NCBI GenBank assembly: GCA_017961235.1
Contig: JAGCXQ010000032.1
Coordinates: forward strand, 1-64,000
DNA: 64,000 nt
Origin: Clostridiales bacterium
GTDB taxonomy: Bacteria > Bacillota > Clostridia > Saccharofermentanales > Saccharofermentanaceae
Reading direction: 5' to 3'
Position 1 is the stretch's first letter; each line of letters opens with the position of its first letter. Both the position numbers and the translations under genes were made by a program. The notes beneath the pieces are model-generated. The model did no database searches and was not told the origin of the DNA. It saw only the letters and a list, made by a program, of their open reading frames with translations. Shown piece by piece: positions 36,661 through 45,953 of the stretch.

Positions 36661-37950
36661 ATGCTGGATATTAAATTCGTCCGTGCCAATCCGGACATCG
36701 TCAAAGAGAACATCAAGAAGAAGTTTCAGGATGACAAGCTCCCGCTGGTAGATGAAGTCATCGAATATGATAAGGAGCTCCGCGAGGCCAAGACCCGCGT
36801 CGAGTATCTGCGATCTCAGAGAAACACTATCAGTAAGCAGATCGGTGTGCTCATGGGTCAGGGCAAGAAGGAAGAGGCCGAGGAAGCGAAGAAGCAGGTC
36901 GCTGCTATGGCAGACGAGATGGCTGCGCTGGATGTCAAGGAGCAGGAGCTGACGGAAAAGGTCAGAAAGATCATGCTCGTCATCCCGAACATCATCGATC
37001 CTTCCGTTCCGGTCGGAAAAGACGACAGCGAGAATGTCGAGAACGAGAAATTCGGCGAGCCGGTCGTTCCGGACTATGAGATCCCGTACCATGTGGATAT
37101 TATGGAGAGCTTTGATGGTATCGACCTCGATGCTGCAAGAAAGACCAGTGGTAACGGTTTCTACTACCTGAAGGGCGATATCGCGAGACTTCACTCCGCG
37201 ATCCTTTCCTATGCAAGAGACTTCATGATCGACCGTGGCTTCACTTACTACGTGCCGCCGTTCATGATCCGTTCTTCCGTCGTAACCGGTGTTATGAGCT
37301 TCGCCGAGATGGAGAACATGATGTATAAGATAGAGGGCGAAGACCTCTACCTGATCGGCACTTCCGAGCACTCCATGATCGGTAAGTTCATCGACTCGAT
37401 CCTCGACGAAGAGTCTCTGCCGCAGACCCTGACCTCTTACTCTCCGTGCTTCCGTAAGGAAGTCGGTGCACACGGCATCGAGGAGAGAGGCGTTTACCGT
37501 ATCCACCAGTTCGAGAAGCAGGAGATGATCGTCGTCTGCAAGCCGGAAGACAGCATGGACTGGTATAACAAGCTGTGGAAGAACTCTGTTGACTTCTTCA
37601 GAAGCCTGGATATCCCGGTCAGAACGCTCGAGTGCTGCAGTGGTGACCTTGCCGATCTGAAGGTCAAGTCCTGCGATGTCGAGGCATGGTCCCCGCGTCA
37701 GAAGAAGTATTTCGAGGTAGGTTCCTGCAGTAATCTGGGCGACGCACAGGCAAGACGTCTGGGCATCCGCATCAGAAACAAAGAGAAGGGCAATTATCTC
37801 GCACACACTCTGAACAACACTGTCGTTGCTCCGCCGCGTATGCTGATCGCTTTCCTGGAGAACAATCTCAATGCCGACGGTACGGTAAGCATTCCGGAGC
37901 CGCTGCGCATGTACATGGGCGGTAAGGACAAGCTGGTACCGAAGAAGTAA
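36661..37950 (+). CDS. serS: Seryl-tRNA synthetase
   Basis: The product has 429 residues, the normal length. The start MLDIKFVRANPD and the N-terminal coiled-coil arm (about 25-110) that binds the tRNA long arm are typical. Class II motifs are present: motif 2 in CFRKEVGAHGIEERGVYRIHQFEKQE and motif 3 near the end with NTVVAPPRMLIAFLEN. It charges tRNA-Ser and tRNA-Sec. The ATG follows TTTGGAGGCAGA. The gap upstream is 46 bp, too short for a T-box leader. It may have a weak own promoter (TAAAAT in the gap). Confidence 0.97.
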   Translation: MLDIKFVRANPDIVKENIKKKFQDDKLPLVDEVIEYDKELREAKTRVEYLRSQRNTISKQIGVLMGQGKKEEAEEAKKQVAAMADEMAALDVKEQELTEKVRKIMLVIPNIIDPSVPVGKDDSENVENEKFGEPVVPDYEIPYHVDIMESFDGIDLDAARKTSGNGFYYLKGDIARLHSAILSYARDFMIDRGFTYYVPPFMIRSSVVTGVMSFAEMENMMYKIEGEDLYLIGTSEHSMIGKFIDSILDEESLPQTLTSYSPCFRKEVGAHGIEERGVYRIHQFEKQEMIVVCKPEDSMDWYNKLWKNSVDFFRSLDIPVRTLECCSGDLADLKVKSCDVEAWSPRQKKYFEVGSCSNLGDAQARRLGIRIRNKEKGNYLAHTLNNTVVAPPRMLIAFLENNLNADGTVSIPEPLRMYMGGKDKLVPKK

Positions 37951-37973
37951 CAGATAATACGGGAAAAGAACTC

Positions 37974-38999
37974 ATGCGGAATAAGAAATTTATCATCGGT
38001 TTTCTGATCTTTGATGCGGTGGCTGTACTGATCATCCTGTTTGTGCTGATCATACACAATCCGTTTAAGACGAAGGTGGCTCCGGATACGGATCCGACGA
38101 CAGCCTCTGTGACGACTCGGGATGAGAATAATCCGATCTCAAGCATCAATGATCTCGACTTCGATAAGATGAAGCTGGTCCATACGACACCGTCTCTTAT
38201 CGGTATGCGTGAAGAATCGGCGCTGACATCGGACGGGAAGTACTATACGGCTTACCGTTCGGAACTGGATCTCGATCTGGACGGTGACGGGGAGCTCGAG
38301 TCTGTCAGCATCTCACTCGATGACCATAGTGAGTCTTTCTATGTGCTCGTCAACGATCAGGGTGTTCTTACTGATTATGTTATTCCGGGAACGGAGTTCG
38401 CTTTCCGCGAAGAGTATCAGGCGAAAGCCTGCAAAGGCGCTATCCGCGGCTGTTCTGTCGATCTGGACAGTAACGATCCTTATACGGAAGTATTTATCGA
38501 GCTTACCCGTGACTCTTGGGAAGATTATAAGACGATCATGGTCCGCTACGACGGATCGAAAATCCACGCTTCGGTCATTCCGGGAGTGCTCAGCGCAGTT
38601 TCTAATGCCGGCACGGCGCAGTTCTCATTCTTTGATGAGATCTACGGAGTACATAAGCTCTACAGAACCTATGACATCACTTCCGACGAGGATTTCCTGA
38701 AGCCGCAGACCGACTATTTCTTCGCCGACACCAACGTGGAGAAAACTTCTTATACATACATTCTGGATTTTGATATCCAGTGCAAGAACTTACAAGGACA
38801 GAACTGCACACTTCGGAAGACTACTTCCTTCTACTGGTGCAGAACAGATAATGAGACATATGTCGATGTGATCACTACGGGAAACTACGTGTACCGTCTC
38901 CCGATCACGAAGGACGAAGTCGAGTATGAATCCGGATCACATGCGGTATTCCATCTGGGCGATCATGAGGCGTCTGAGATCGTGACCCGCGGATCCTGA
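37974..38999 (+). CDS. Unknown membrane-anchored protein with a DxDGDG loop
   Basis: I do not recognise this 341-residue protein. One membrane helix at about 6-27 is followed by a Thr/Asp-rich stalk and a mostly beta outside domain. LDLDLDGDGELESVSIS resembles the calcium-binding loops of FG-GAP or EF-hand-like repeats, and a second shorter echo is SVDLDSNDPYTEVF. It has a handful of cysteines (for example CKGAIRGC) that could bond outside the cell. It lies 23 bp after serS and 21 bp before coaW, so it is probably part of a run-through transcript. Confidence 0.6.
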   Translation: MRNKKFIIGFLIFDAVAVLIILFVLIIHNPFKTKVAPDTDPTTASVTTRDENNPISSINDLDFDKMKLVHTTPSLIGMREESALTSDGKYYTAYRSELDLDLDGDGELESVSISLDDHSESFYVLVNDQGVLTDYVIPGTEFAFREEYQAKACKGAIRGCSVDLDSNDPYTEVFIELTRDSWEDYKTIMVRYDGSKIHASVIPGVLSAVSNAGTAQFSFFDEIYGVHKLYRTYDITSDEDFLKPQTDYFFADTNVEKTSYTYILDFDIQCKNLQGQNCTLRKTTSFYWCRTDNETYVDVITTGNYVYRLPITKDEVEYESGSHAVFHLGDHEASEIVTRGS

Positions 39000-39020
39000 C
39001 GCATAAAGAGGAGAATAGTA

Positions 39021-39839
39021 ATGAGTATAATCGTAGGACTGGATGTCGGTGGCAGCACCACCAAAGTCGTCGGAATGGACGGCGAAAAGATCATCGGAAA
39101 CAAGATCGTCAAAGCGGACGATCCGGTCACATCTGCCTTCGGTGCTCTGGGAAAATTCATGGATTCCTATGACCTTAAGATCTCCGATATCGAGCAGCTG
39201 AAGATCACCGGTGTCGGTGCTTCTTTCCCGAATGGAAATCTCCTGGGGATCCCGACAGTACGTATCTCCGAATTCTTCGCAACCGGTCAGGGAGGACTGT
39301 TCCTTTCCGGACTGGAGCACGCGATCGTAGTCAGCATGGGAACAGGTACCGCATTTGTAGAGGCGACGAAAAAGGAAGTCCGTCACATCATCGGTTCCGG
39401 TGTCGGCGGCGGTGCGCTTGTCGGACTGGCGAACTGTGCGCTGAATATCCGTGATTTTGATATGATCGCCGATCTTGCCAAGGATGGTAACCTGAACCAC
39501 GTTGATCTGACGATTGGAGACATCTCCCATGCGGCGATCCCCGGTCTTACCATGGATACGACTGCTTCGAACTTCGGTAAGATGCAGGACGATGCGACGA
39601 AGTCCGATATCGCATACGGCCTTTTCAATATGGTATTCCAGTCGATCGGAACCATGGCGGTCTTAGCCGCGAGAAATGCCGGTATCAAGGATGTTGTTAT
39701 TACCGGACAGGCGACCAAGGCGCAGATGTGTAATACGATCTACGGGAAGTTCTCGGAGCTTTATAATATCAATTTCGTCGTACCGCAGATGTCGGAGTTT
39801 GCTACAGCCATCGGAGCGTGTATCGCCGAGAACGTGTGA
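39021..39839 (+). CDS. coaW: Type II pantothenate kinase
   Basis: The product has 272 residues with the ASKHA fold: GLDVGGSTTKVV for the phosphate-1 loop, MGTGTAFVE for phosphate-2 and GSGVGGGALVGL after it. This matches the staphylococcal CoaW type of pantothenate kinase, which starts coenzyme A synthesis and is not inhibited by CoA. AGAGGAGAATA precedes the ATG. The following gene encodes an acetyl-CoA-dependent transferase family member, but that link may be accidental. Confidence 0.92.
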   Translation: MSIIVGLDVGGSTTKVVGMDGEKIIGNKIVKADDPVTSAFGALGKFMDSYDLKISDIEQLKITGVGASFPNGNLLGIPTVRISEFFATGQGGLFLSGLEHAIVVSMGTGTAFVEATKKEVRHIIGSGVGGGALVGLANCALNIRDFDMIADLAKDGNLNHVDLTIGDISHAAIPGLTMDTTASNFGKMQDDATKSDIAYGLFNMVFQSIGTMAVLAARNAGIKDVVITGQATKAQMCNTIYGKFSELYNINFVVPQMSEFATAIGACIAENV

Positions 39840-39847
39840 GGCACACC

Positions 39848-40651
39848 ATGGAGAATACGGAAAAGACCGTGAAAATGCGTCATACCCGAGCATTTGAACT
39901 GGATCTTCTTCGCGGATTCGCGATCTTCATGATGATCCTACATCATTTCGCCTATGATCTCCGGCATATCTTCGAGCATAATGTCTTCGCATTCATCGAT
40001 TCCGACTGGTTCTGGGCATTTCTGCATCCGTTCTTTCTATGCATATTCGTCGGGATCTCCGGTATCTGCTGCCAGTTCTCGAGAAACAACTTCAAGCGCG
40101 GGTTGAAACTGCTGATCGTGTCGGTTGCTTTTTCCGCAGTGACGATCGCGGCGGACCGCTGTTTCGACCTTGACTGTGAGATCTACTTTAATGTCCTTCA
40201 CGTCCTTACCGTATCGACATTTCTTTTCGCGATCTTCGATCACTTCGAGCAGAAGAAGACAGGTGGAAGAGAGAGCCGCGGCGGCGATATGATCCTCTTT
40301 TCCATCGTGCTGCTGTTTATCTTCCTTCTTCAGGCGCTGCCGTATTATAACTACAAGATCAAGAGCGGATGGGTATCCATCCTCGGCATCGAGCCGCACC
40401 CGGAGTATTACTGGGATCCCGGCGATGAGATGGGCCTGATCCCGTGGGTCGGCGTATTCTTCCTGGGCGTTCTGATCGGTCGGTTTATCTATAAGAAAAA
40501 AGAGACGCTTTTTCCAAAAGCACCGGAAGCCGTCAAGTCCATATCCAAGCCATTTGAGTGGATCGGCAGAAACTCGCTTCTGGTATATATCCTCCATCAG
40601 CCGATCATTCTTGCGATCCTGTACGGACTGCATTACCTGGGGGTAGTCTGA
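39848..40651 (+). CDS. HGSNAT/DUF1624-type membrane acyltransferase
   Basis: The product has 267 residues and about seven membrane helices. RAFELDLLRGFAIFMMILHHFAYD at the start carries the conserved Glu, Asp, Arg and His residues of this family, and the end has RNSLLVYILHQPI. The human relative transfers acetyl groups from acetyl-CoA to glucosamine ends across a membrane; bacterial members are not characterised in detail but may acylate surface glycans. The ATG at 39848 follows GTGAGG. Its stop overlaps the next start by one base. Confidence 0.83.
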   Translation: MENTEKTVKMRHTRAFELDLLRGFAIFMMILHHFAYDLRHIFEHNVFAFIDSDWFWAFLHPFFLCIFVGISGICCQFSRNNFKRGLKLLIVSVAFSAVTIAADRCFDLDCEIYFNVLHVLTVSTFLFAIFDHFEQKKTGGRESRGGDMILFSIVLLFIFLLQALPYYNYKIKSGWVSILGIEPHPEYYWDPGDEMGLIPWVGVFFLGVLIGRFIYKKKETLFPKAPEAVKSISKPFEWIGRNSLLVYILHQPIILAILYGLHYLGVV

Positions 40652-41817
40652 TGAAGCGGTTCAGTAAAGAGACGGGCAAACCTACCTGGAGACGCTGGTT
40701 TTTCCGGATCGTGCTGCCTCTTTGCCTGGTGCTTCTCCTATATGTGCTCCAGAGGATACTGATTCATTTCCCGAGCGTTGGCGAGACCTACGCCAAGACA
40801 GGCTTTGTATTCTTTTCGTATCTTCCCGCGAAGATCTCCTCGCTCGTTCCGATCTCGCTCTCGGAGGTCTTTGTCATCACATTCATTCTATCTTTGCCGC
40901 TCCTGATCGCCTGGCTGGTCATCCGCATCCGCCGGGCCGTCAAGCAGAAGCGCGGGAAAAAGTGCTTTTTCAATATCGGAAGCGCCGCGGCATGGATCCT
41001 GTTCTCGATCTATTTTCTGTTCATGCTGCTGCATGGCCTGAACTTTACGCGTTATTCACTCGATGAGAAGCTCGGTTTCGGAAGAAGAAAATACACTGTA
41101 GAAGAGCTTCAGGAAGTCTTTGCCTGGGTCATCTCGGGGCTGAACGAGTCGAGAGAGGCGTGCACGGAAGACGAAAGAGGCGTCGTCGCCTATCCCGGCG
41201 GAAAATATGCCTTCTTATCCGACCTCCCGGATCTATATGAGGAATCGGCGAAGAAATTCCCGATGATCAAGGGGAATTCCGCCAGACCGAAACCGGTCAT
41301 GGTCTCGCATTACTGGTCATATACGTATATCGTCGGAATGTTTTTCCCGTTCTTTGCCGAGCCGAATATCAACACAGATGTACCGTTTGTGGAAATGATG
41401 TACAATGCCTGCCATGAGATGTCGCACCTTCACGGGTATGCTGTCGAAAACGATGCGAACCTCGCAGCTCTTCTGATCGCACTGTCCAGTGACTGCCCGG
41501 AGCTCCGCTACTGCGGATACTACGAGTCGGTCAAGCTGATCGTCAAGGATCTGGTGATCGCATATAACAAGGACAATAAGAATCTTCAGAAGTTCATGTC
41601 CCAGTATCCGGCTGTGGGCGGGTATTTCCGCGACTTTCAGGATGTCGAAGCGTACTGGCTCTCGATCGATCCGCCGGAGATCGTCGAAAAGGTATCCAAT
41701 GCCGCCAACGACGCCTACCTCAAGGCCAATCAGCAGAAAGAAGGCGTCAAGAGCTACAATATGCCGACATCGATCGTGGCGGATTACTATTTTATCTTCG
41801 TGAAGGGAGAAGTGTGA
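40651..41817 (+). CDS. DUF3810 membrane protein with an HExxH motif
   Basis: The product has 388 residues. Three hydrophobic segments in the first 140 are followed by a soluble part with HGLNFTRYSLDEKLGF and ACHEMSHLHGYAVENDAN. HEMSH fits HExxH and a downstream acidic residue (Glu-Asn-Asp) could complete a zinc site, so membrane-peptidase activity is plausible but unproven for DUF3810. It starts on the last base of the preceding stop codon and its own stop overlaps hemZ, so translation of the three genes is coupled. Confidence 0.8.
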   Translation: MKRFSKETGKPTWRRWFFRIVLPLCLVLLLYVLQRILIHFPSVGETYAKTGFVFFSYLPAKISSLVPISLSEVFVITFILSLPLLIAWLVIRIRRAVKQKRGKKCFFNIGSAAAWILFSIYFLFMLLHGLNFTRYSLDEKLGFGRRKYTVEELQEVFAWVISGLNESREACTEDERGVVAYPGGKYAFLSDLPDLYEESAKKFPMIKGNSARPKPVMVSHYWSYTYIVGMFFPFFAEPNINTDVPFVEMMYNACHEMSHLHGYAVENDANLAALLIALSSDCPELRYCGYYESVKLIVKDLVIAYNKDNKNLQKFMSQYPAVGGYFRDFQDVEAYWLSIDPPEIVEKVSNAANDAYLKANQQKEGVKSYNMPTSIVADYYFIFVKGEV

Positions 41818-43442
41818 TGCGCGATAAGGAAAGTGCAAAAGAGAAGAACGCAGAGCTTTCCTCAGGACAGGAACCCTTAGCGCGCATCGTCGTCCGGCTC
41901 GAAGGTCATGCCTTCTATTATCCGGTAAGTGATGTCCTGCGGCTCTTTACCGGCGCGATCCCGAAGGAAGAAGATGGGAAAGTGGTATGTGATGCGACCG
42001 CGATCTTTCCGGGAAGAGAAGAACTCTTTTCGGATGAAAAAGCACTTACCATCCGAAGCCGGGTCACGGAGGAATGGGTCGAGACAGTGGTCGAAAAAGA
42101 TGACGATTCAGAAAGTGATGTAAGCGGAGATGCTTCTGCTATTGTCGTTCAGAGTGCCCCACAGATCTTTATCGATCGAGAAGATCTGGATCTTCCGATC
42201 AATAGAGAAGTCAAAAGACAGCTGTATTTCCTGCTTTCGAGGATCCTGAAAATAAGCTTCCCGTGGGGATCGCTTACGGGGATCCGTCCGACGCAGGTCG
42301 CCAGAGAACTTGATTCCGAAGAAGATATGCAGGAGATCTACGCAGTAAGATCAGACAAGGCACATCTGGCATTTCTGACCAGAGACCGTGAAAATGCCGT
42401 ACTCTCGGGATCTTCTCCCGATGTGCTGCATGTCTATATCGGTATTCCGTTCTGCCCGAGCCGCTGCTCGTACTGTTCGTTTATTTCCCAGGAAGCCCCG
42501 AGAAAGACGGAAATCCTTCCGGGATATGTCGATGCGGTTCTTACGGAACTGGATCTGGTCCTTCCGAAGATCACCTCGAAGATCGAGACGCTCTATGTCG
42601 GAGGAGGAACACCGACGGTACTGCCGGAAGTGCTTTTCGAGAAGTTTATAAGAGGCGTGCTGTCGCACCCGGAATTTAGAAGTGTCAGGGAAGTCTGCGT
42701 CGAGGCGGGGCGCCCGGATACGATCACCAAGCGGAAACTGGAGGTTCTCGCGGAGCTCGGGGTAAACCGGATATGCATCAACCCGCAGACGCTGTGCGAT
42801 GCGACGCTTCAGAGAGTCGGAAGAAAGCACAGTGCCAAGGACTTTACGGATGCCTTTGAAATGGCGAGGGAAATGGGCTTTTCGGTGATCAATACCGACC
42901 TGATCGCAGGGCTTCCCGGTGAAACAACGGAAGAATTCTGTGAATCGCTCATGAGGATCATCGCACTGCGGCCGGAAAATGTCACGGTGCATGCGCTGTC
43001 AAAGAAGCGCCGATCATCACTTCGGCGGGAAGAGGTCGTCCAAGCAGAGGATAACGGCACAAAGCGGGTCGAGAACATGCTCTCCTTCGCTTCGCAGAAG
43101 CTTCTTGCGGCGGGATATTCTCCATATTATATGTATAAACAGAAGGATACGATCGGCGGGCACGAGAATATCGGATACTGCCTGGATGGCACCGAATGCA
43201 TCTACAATGTCGCCATGATGAGCGATCTTCGGTCGGTGCTGTCATTTGGGGCCGGCGGTATGAGCAAGAGGGTATTTCTGAATCCCGCGGAGAATGACGG
43301 ATCTCAAGGAGCGAATGTGAGGATCGAGAGATGCCCGTGTATCAAGGAGCCGACACAGTACATTACGGATGTCACGGCGATGGCGGAAAGAAAGATCCGG
43401 TTCTTCGAAGGGGAATCCACTTGTAATTCGGAAAATTCATGA
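41817..43442 (+). CDS. hemZ: Coproporphyrinogen dehydrogenase HemZ-like radical SAM enzyme
   Basis: The product has 541 residues. An N-terminal extension of about 190, typical of HemZ, precedes the radical SAM core. GIPFCPSRCSYCSF carries the CxxxCxxC cluster ligands (Cys 213, 217, 220), then YVGGGTPTVL, and NRICINPQTL later. HemZ-type proteins belong to the oxygen-independent coproporphyrinogen oxidase group, though some relatives act as heme chaperones. No other heme gene is nearby. The ATG at 41817 overlaps the preceding stop. A tRNA promoter is embedded in its 3' end. Confidence 0.88.
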   Translation: MRDKESAKEKNAELSSGQEPLARIVVRLEGHAFYYPVSDVLRLFTGAIPKEEDGKVVCDATAIFPGREELFSDEKALTIRSRVTEEWVETVVEKDDDSESDVSGDASAIVVQSAPQIFIDREDLDLPINREVKRQLYFLLSRILKISFPWGSLTGIRPTQVARELDSEEDMQEIYAVRSDKAHLAFLTRDRENAVLSGSSPDVLHVYIGIPFCPSRCSYCSFISQEAPRKTEILPGYVDAVLTELDLVLPKITSKIETLYVGGGTPTVLPEVLFEKFIRGVLSHPEFRSVREVCVEAGRPDTITKRKLEVLAELGVNRICINPQTLCDATLQRVGRKHSAKDFTDAFEMAREMGFSVINTDLIAGLPGETTEEFCESLMRIIALRPENVTVHALSKKRRSSLRREEVVQAEDNGTKRVENMLSFASQKLLAAGYSPYYMYKQKDTIGGHENIGYCLDGTECIYNVAMMSDLRSVLSFGAGGMSKRVFLNPAENDGSQGANVRIERCPCIKEPTQYITDVTAMAERKIRFFEGESTCNSENS

Positions 43443-43448
43443 TATAAT
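43421..43448 (+). promoter_or_regulatory. Promoter of tRNA-Pro inside the end of hemZ
   Basis: TTGTAA (43421-43426) and TATAAT (43443-43448) are 16 bp apart and end 17 bp before the tRNA. The -35 lies within the last codons of hemZ. Confidence 0.75.
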
Positions 43449-43465
43449 TGTCAAGTATGCAAAAT

Positions 43466-43541
43466 CGAGGTGTAGCGCAGTTGGTAGCGTACGTGCTTTG
43501 GGAGCATGGGGTCGCAGGTTCGAACCCTGTCACCTCGACCA
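43466..43541 (+). tRNA. tRNA-Pro (anticodon TGG), CCA encoded
   Basis: Acceptor arms CGAGGTG (43466-43472) and CACCTCG (43531-43537) pair fully. The anticodon stem CGTGC/GCATG encloses the loop TTTGGGA, giving anticodon TGG for proline. The T arm has GGTTCGAACC. The 3' end ACCA is encoded. The length is 76 bases. Confidence 0.95.
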
Positions 43542-43545
43542 GAAG

Positions 43546-43588
43546 ACCGGTTTGAGATGATCTTTTAGATCTAATCAAGCCGGTTTTC
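43546..43588 (+). terminator. Terminator after tRNA-Pro
   Basis: ACCGGTTTGA and TCAAGCCGGT form a 10-bp stem with one G-U pair, followed by TTTT. It lies 5 bp behind the tRNA. Confidence 0.85.
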
Positions 43589-43651
43589 ATGTTTAATCGT
43601 CGTATTGCCCGAAAAATGGAAAAATATGTGTCTATTGTTCGGAATATGGTC

Positions 43652-43681
43652 TTGTTGTAATTTACTGTTTTTCATTATAAA
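43652..43681 (+). promoter_or_regulatory. Promoter for the Pro-rich lipoprotein
   Basis: TTGTTG (43652-43657) is 18 bp from TATAAA (43676-43681); TTGTAA at 43655 with 15 bp is an alternative. The ATG lies about 55 bp downstream behind TTTGGAGGT. Confidence 0.5.
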
Positions 43682-43736
43682 ATCATAATGTATTTAGAAC
43701 TTGGAAAATGCGTTTTACGCAATTTGGAGGTAAAAA

Positions 43737-44765
43737 ATGGAGAAGAGAAAAGTTCAAAGATTTAAGAAATTATCGGCAGTGATGCTGGTTTTCGCTATTA
43801 TCTTCTGTCTTACCGGATGTCTTCGTTATGAAGCAAAAGCATCTGTAAAGACAGATGGAACATGCGATTTCAGCTTTACCTATGCTATTGATACAAGTAT
43901 GACCGGTGACACTGGTTCCGGTACCGGAACTGAAGAGGCTCAGAAGGCTTTCGATGAAAGTGAAAGTGCCTGGGATGTTGAAGAGTATTCCGATGGCAAA
44001 TTTAAGGGCTTTACAGCTACTCTGAGTGATGTTGCTCTTGAGGATCTCGCAGATGAGCTCGATGCAACCGGCAACTTTAAGAAATTCTCCCTCGAATATG
44101 ATGAGGATTCCGAGACTTACACACTTGACTGGGAAACTTCTTCTGTAACAAGCGAGGCTAAGTCTCAAAATATTTCTAAAGATACGCTCGAGCAGTACGA
44201 TGGTTACATGAAGTTCGTACTCGAACTTCCGGGTAAGGTTATCGAGTCTAATGGTACAGAGTCCAAGGGCGGTAAGGTCGTTGAATGGAATCTGATGGAA
44301 GTTGATGAGGATGGCATCCATGCTGAATTTAACCTCAAGTCTTCCGGCAGCGGCGCTCCGATCGGTCTGATCCTCGCTATCGTCGGTGGTGTTGTAGCTG
44401 TTGCTATCATCGCAGTAGTTATCGTTCTTGTTATGAAGAAAAAGAAGAACACTCCTCCGACAGCTCCGGAAAATGATTATTCCGGTGTTATCCCGCAGGC
44501 TCCAGTAGCTCCGCAGGCTCCGGTAAATCAGGCTTATGCACCTGTAGCACCTCAGGCTCCGGTTGCTCCGGTAGCACCTCAGGCTCCTGTAGCTCCAGTA
44601 GCTCCTCAGGCTCCTGTAGCTCCGGTAGCTCCTCAGGCTCCGGTTGCACCTGTAGCACCGCAGGCACCAGTAGCTCCGCAGGCTCCGGCTGCACCAGTTG
44701 CACCTCAGGCTCCGGCTGCTCCGCAGGCTCCGTCGAATGACATTCCGCAGAACCCGACACTTTAA
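43737..44765 (+). CDS. LppM-like lipoprotein with membrane helix and Pro/Ala/Gln tail
   Basis: The product has 342 residues. The signal ends in CLTGC (Cys about 28). A beta-rich outside domain (30-200) with an acidic mid-part resembles the LppM family. A membrane helix (about 206-231), a Lys-rich stop (MKKKKN) and a long cytoplasmic tail of PQAPVAP repeats follow. A lipid anchor and a helix in one chain would hold the domain to the membrane at both ends. TTTGGAGGT precedes the ATG. Codon use is more AT-rich than neighbours. A terminator follows, so it is monocistronic. Function unknown. Confidence 0.7.
   Translation: MEKRKVQRFKKLSAVMLVFAIIFCLTGCLRYEAKASVKTDGTCDFSFTYAIDTSMTGDTGSGTGTEEAQKAFDESESAWDVEEYSDGKFKGFTATLSDVALEDLADELDATGNFKKFSLEYDEDSETYTLDWETSSVTSEAKSQNISKDTLEQYDGYMKFVLELPGKVIESNGTESKGGKVVEWNLMEVDEDGIHAEFNLKSSGSGAPIGLILAIVGGVVAVAIIAVVIVLVMKKKKNTPPTAPENDYSGVIPQAPVAPQAPVNQAYAPVAPQAPVAPVAPQAPVAPVAPQAPVAPVAPQAPVAPVAPQAPVAPQAPAAPVAPQAPAAPQAPSNDIPQNPTL
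44493..44740 (+). repeat. In-frame repeats encoding Pro-Gln-Ala-Pro-Val units
   Basis: About 250 bp of degenerate repeats encode PQAPVAP units at the C-terminus of the lipoprotein. Synonymous changes between copies argue for an old expansion kept at the protein level. Confidence 0.8.
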
Positions 44766-44797
44766 TGGATTCCTAGGATCAATAATCAGATTATTTC

Positions 44798-44830
44798 AAG
44801 GAGGCTGTCCACCGGGCAGCCTCCTTTTTT
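44798..44830 (+). terminator. Rho-independent terminator
   Basis: GGAGGCTG and CAGCCTCC form a perfect 8-bp stem with a 9-nt loop, followed by TTTTTT. It separates the lipoprotein from the phosphonate gene cluster. Confidence 0.92.
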
Positions 44831-44906
44831 GTATCTATATTCTTTTTTCGTCTATAGCCTTCATTTTTTGCTGACTTATCTAGAGTTGGAAGGATGTAAA
44901 TTTATC

Positions 44907-44955
44907 TTGCACGTTGCGGTAAATAGAGTATAATGAATTTGTTCAATATTTGAAC
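44907..44955 (+). promoter_or_regulatory. Promoter plus operator-like palindrome of the phosphonate cluster
   Basis: TTGCAC (44907-44912) and TATAAT (44929-44934) are 16 bp apart. At the expected start point lies GTTCAA-3 nt-TTGAAC (44941-44955). A palindrome at +1 is a typical repressor site. The first protein has a winged-helix domain, so self-regulation is possible. Confidence 0.65.
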
Positions 44956-44987
44956 GAATAAACGAAAAAATGAACGGATGTGTGACT

Positions 44988-45878
44988 ATGAGCCTTCAAA
45001 GAAAACATTTCGATATTCTGGTTGCTCTGGCCGAGTCAAAGGAAGCGCTGACGCAGCGCGATCTGGAGAAGATTACTGAGTATTCTCTAGGGACGATCAA
45101 CAAAGTCTATCGTGAACTCGTGACGGATGGACTGGTCGATGCAGGCAGAATCACCGACAAAGGAATCGAGGCGCTGGAACCGTATCGGGCGAAGCGGGCA
45201 GTGTTCATTGCGGCGGGTTTCGGATCCAGAATGGTACCGATCACGCTCAATACGCCGAAGCCGCTGGTGCGTGTGAAGGGCAAGAGGATCATCGATACGC
45301 TTCTGGATGCATGTCTTGAGGCGGGGATCGAGGAGATCTATATCGTCAGAGGGTATCTCGGCGAGCAGTTCGACCAGCTCCTGTATAAGTATCCGATGAT
45401 TCATCTTCTGGATAATCCTGTGTATAACGAAGCCAATAACATCAGTAGCGCGATGGTGGCAAGGAATCTGTTCTCAAGCTCTTATGTTTTCGAGGCGGAT
45501 CTGGTGCTCTCTAATCCGAAGATCATCACCAGGTACCACTATACTTCCGACTTCCTTGCGATCCCGAAGGACAGAACGGATGACTGGTGCTTCGTTGTCA
45601 AAGACGGCGTGATCAAGGAAGAAAAAGTCGGCGGTGAAAACTGCTGGCAGATGGTCGGCATCTCTTTCTGGAACAAAGAAGACGGTGAGAAACTGGCAGA
45701 AGATGTTCCGGCTGTATTCTCCGGTCCGGGCGGAAAAGAACGCTACTGGGAGCAGGTGCCGCTCGTATATAAGAAAGAGAACTATAAAGTCGAGGTCCGC
45801 GAGTGCAAGGAAGATGACATCATCGAGATCGATACTTTCCGTGAGCTAAAAGAACTCGACCCGGCCTATGATGTATAA
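44988..45878 (+). CDS. Winged-helix / LicC-like nucleotidyltransferase (candidate CMP-AEP synthetase)
   Basis: The product has 296 residues. Residues 1-60 form a winged helix (QRKHFDILVALAESKE, then LGTINKVYRELVTDGLV). From about 68 it is a sugar-phosphate-type nucleotidyltransferase with FIAAGFGSRMVPITLNTPKP, the NTP-binding loop, and an EADLVLS metal site. LicC makes CDP-choline and PntC makes CMP-AEP with the same fold. Because genes for AEP synthesis follow directly, CMP-AEP is the best guess. The start at 44988 has GGATGTG upstream; ATG 44970 is an alternative. The symbol pntC is not assigned because the activity is inferred. Confidence 0.8.
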   Translation: MSLQRKHFDILVALAESKEALTQRDLEKITEYSLGTINKVYRELVTDGLVDAGRITDKGIEALEPYRAKRAVFIAAGFGSRMVPITLNTPKPLVRVKGKRIIDTLLDACLEAGIEEIYIVRGYLGEQFDQLLYKYPMIHLLDNPVYNEANNISSAMVARNLFSSSYVFEADLVLSNPKIITRYHYTSDFLAIPKDRTDDWCFVVKDGVIKEEKVGGENCWQMVGISFWNKEDGEKLAEDVPAVFSGPGGKERYWEQVPLVYKKENYKVEVRECKEDDIIEIDTFRELKELDPAYDV

Positions 45879-45953
45879 GCCGACTGGGTGCTGAATCACT
45901 ACGAACAAAATAATAATCAATAAGATTAAATCCAATAAGAAAGAAGAAATACT

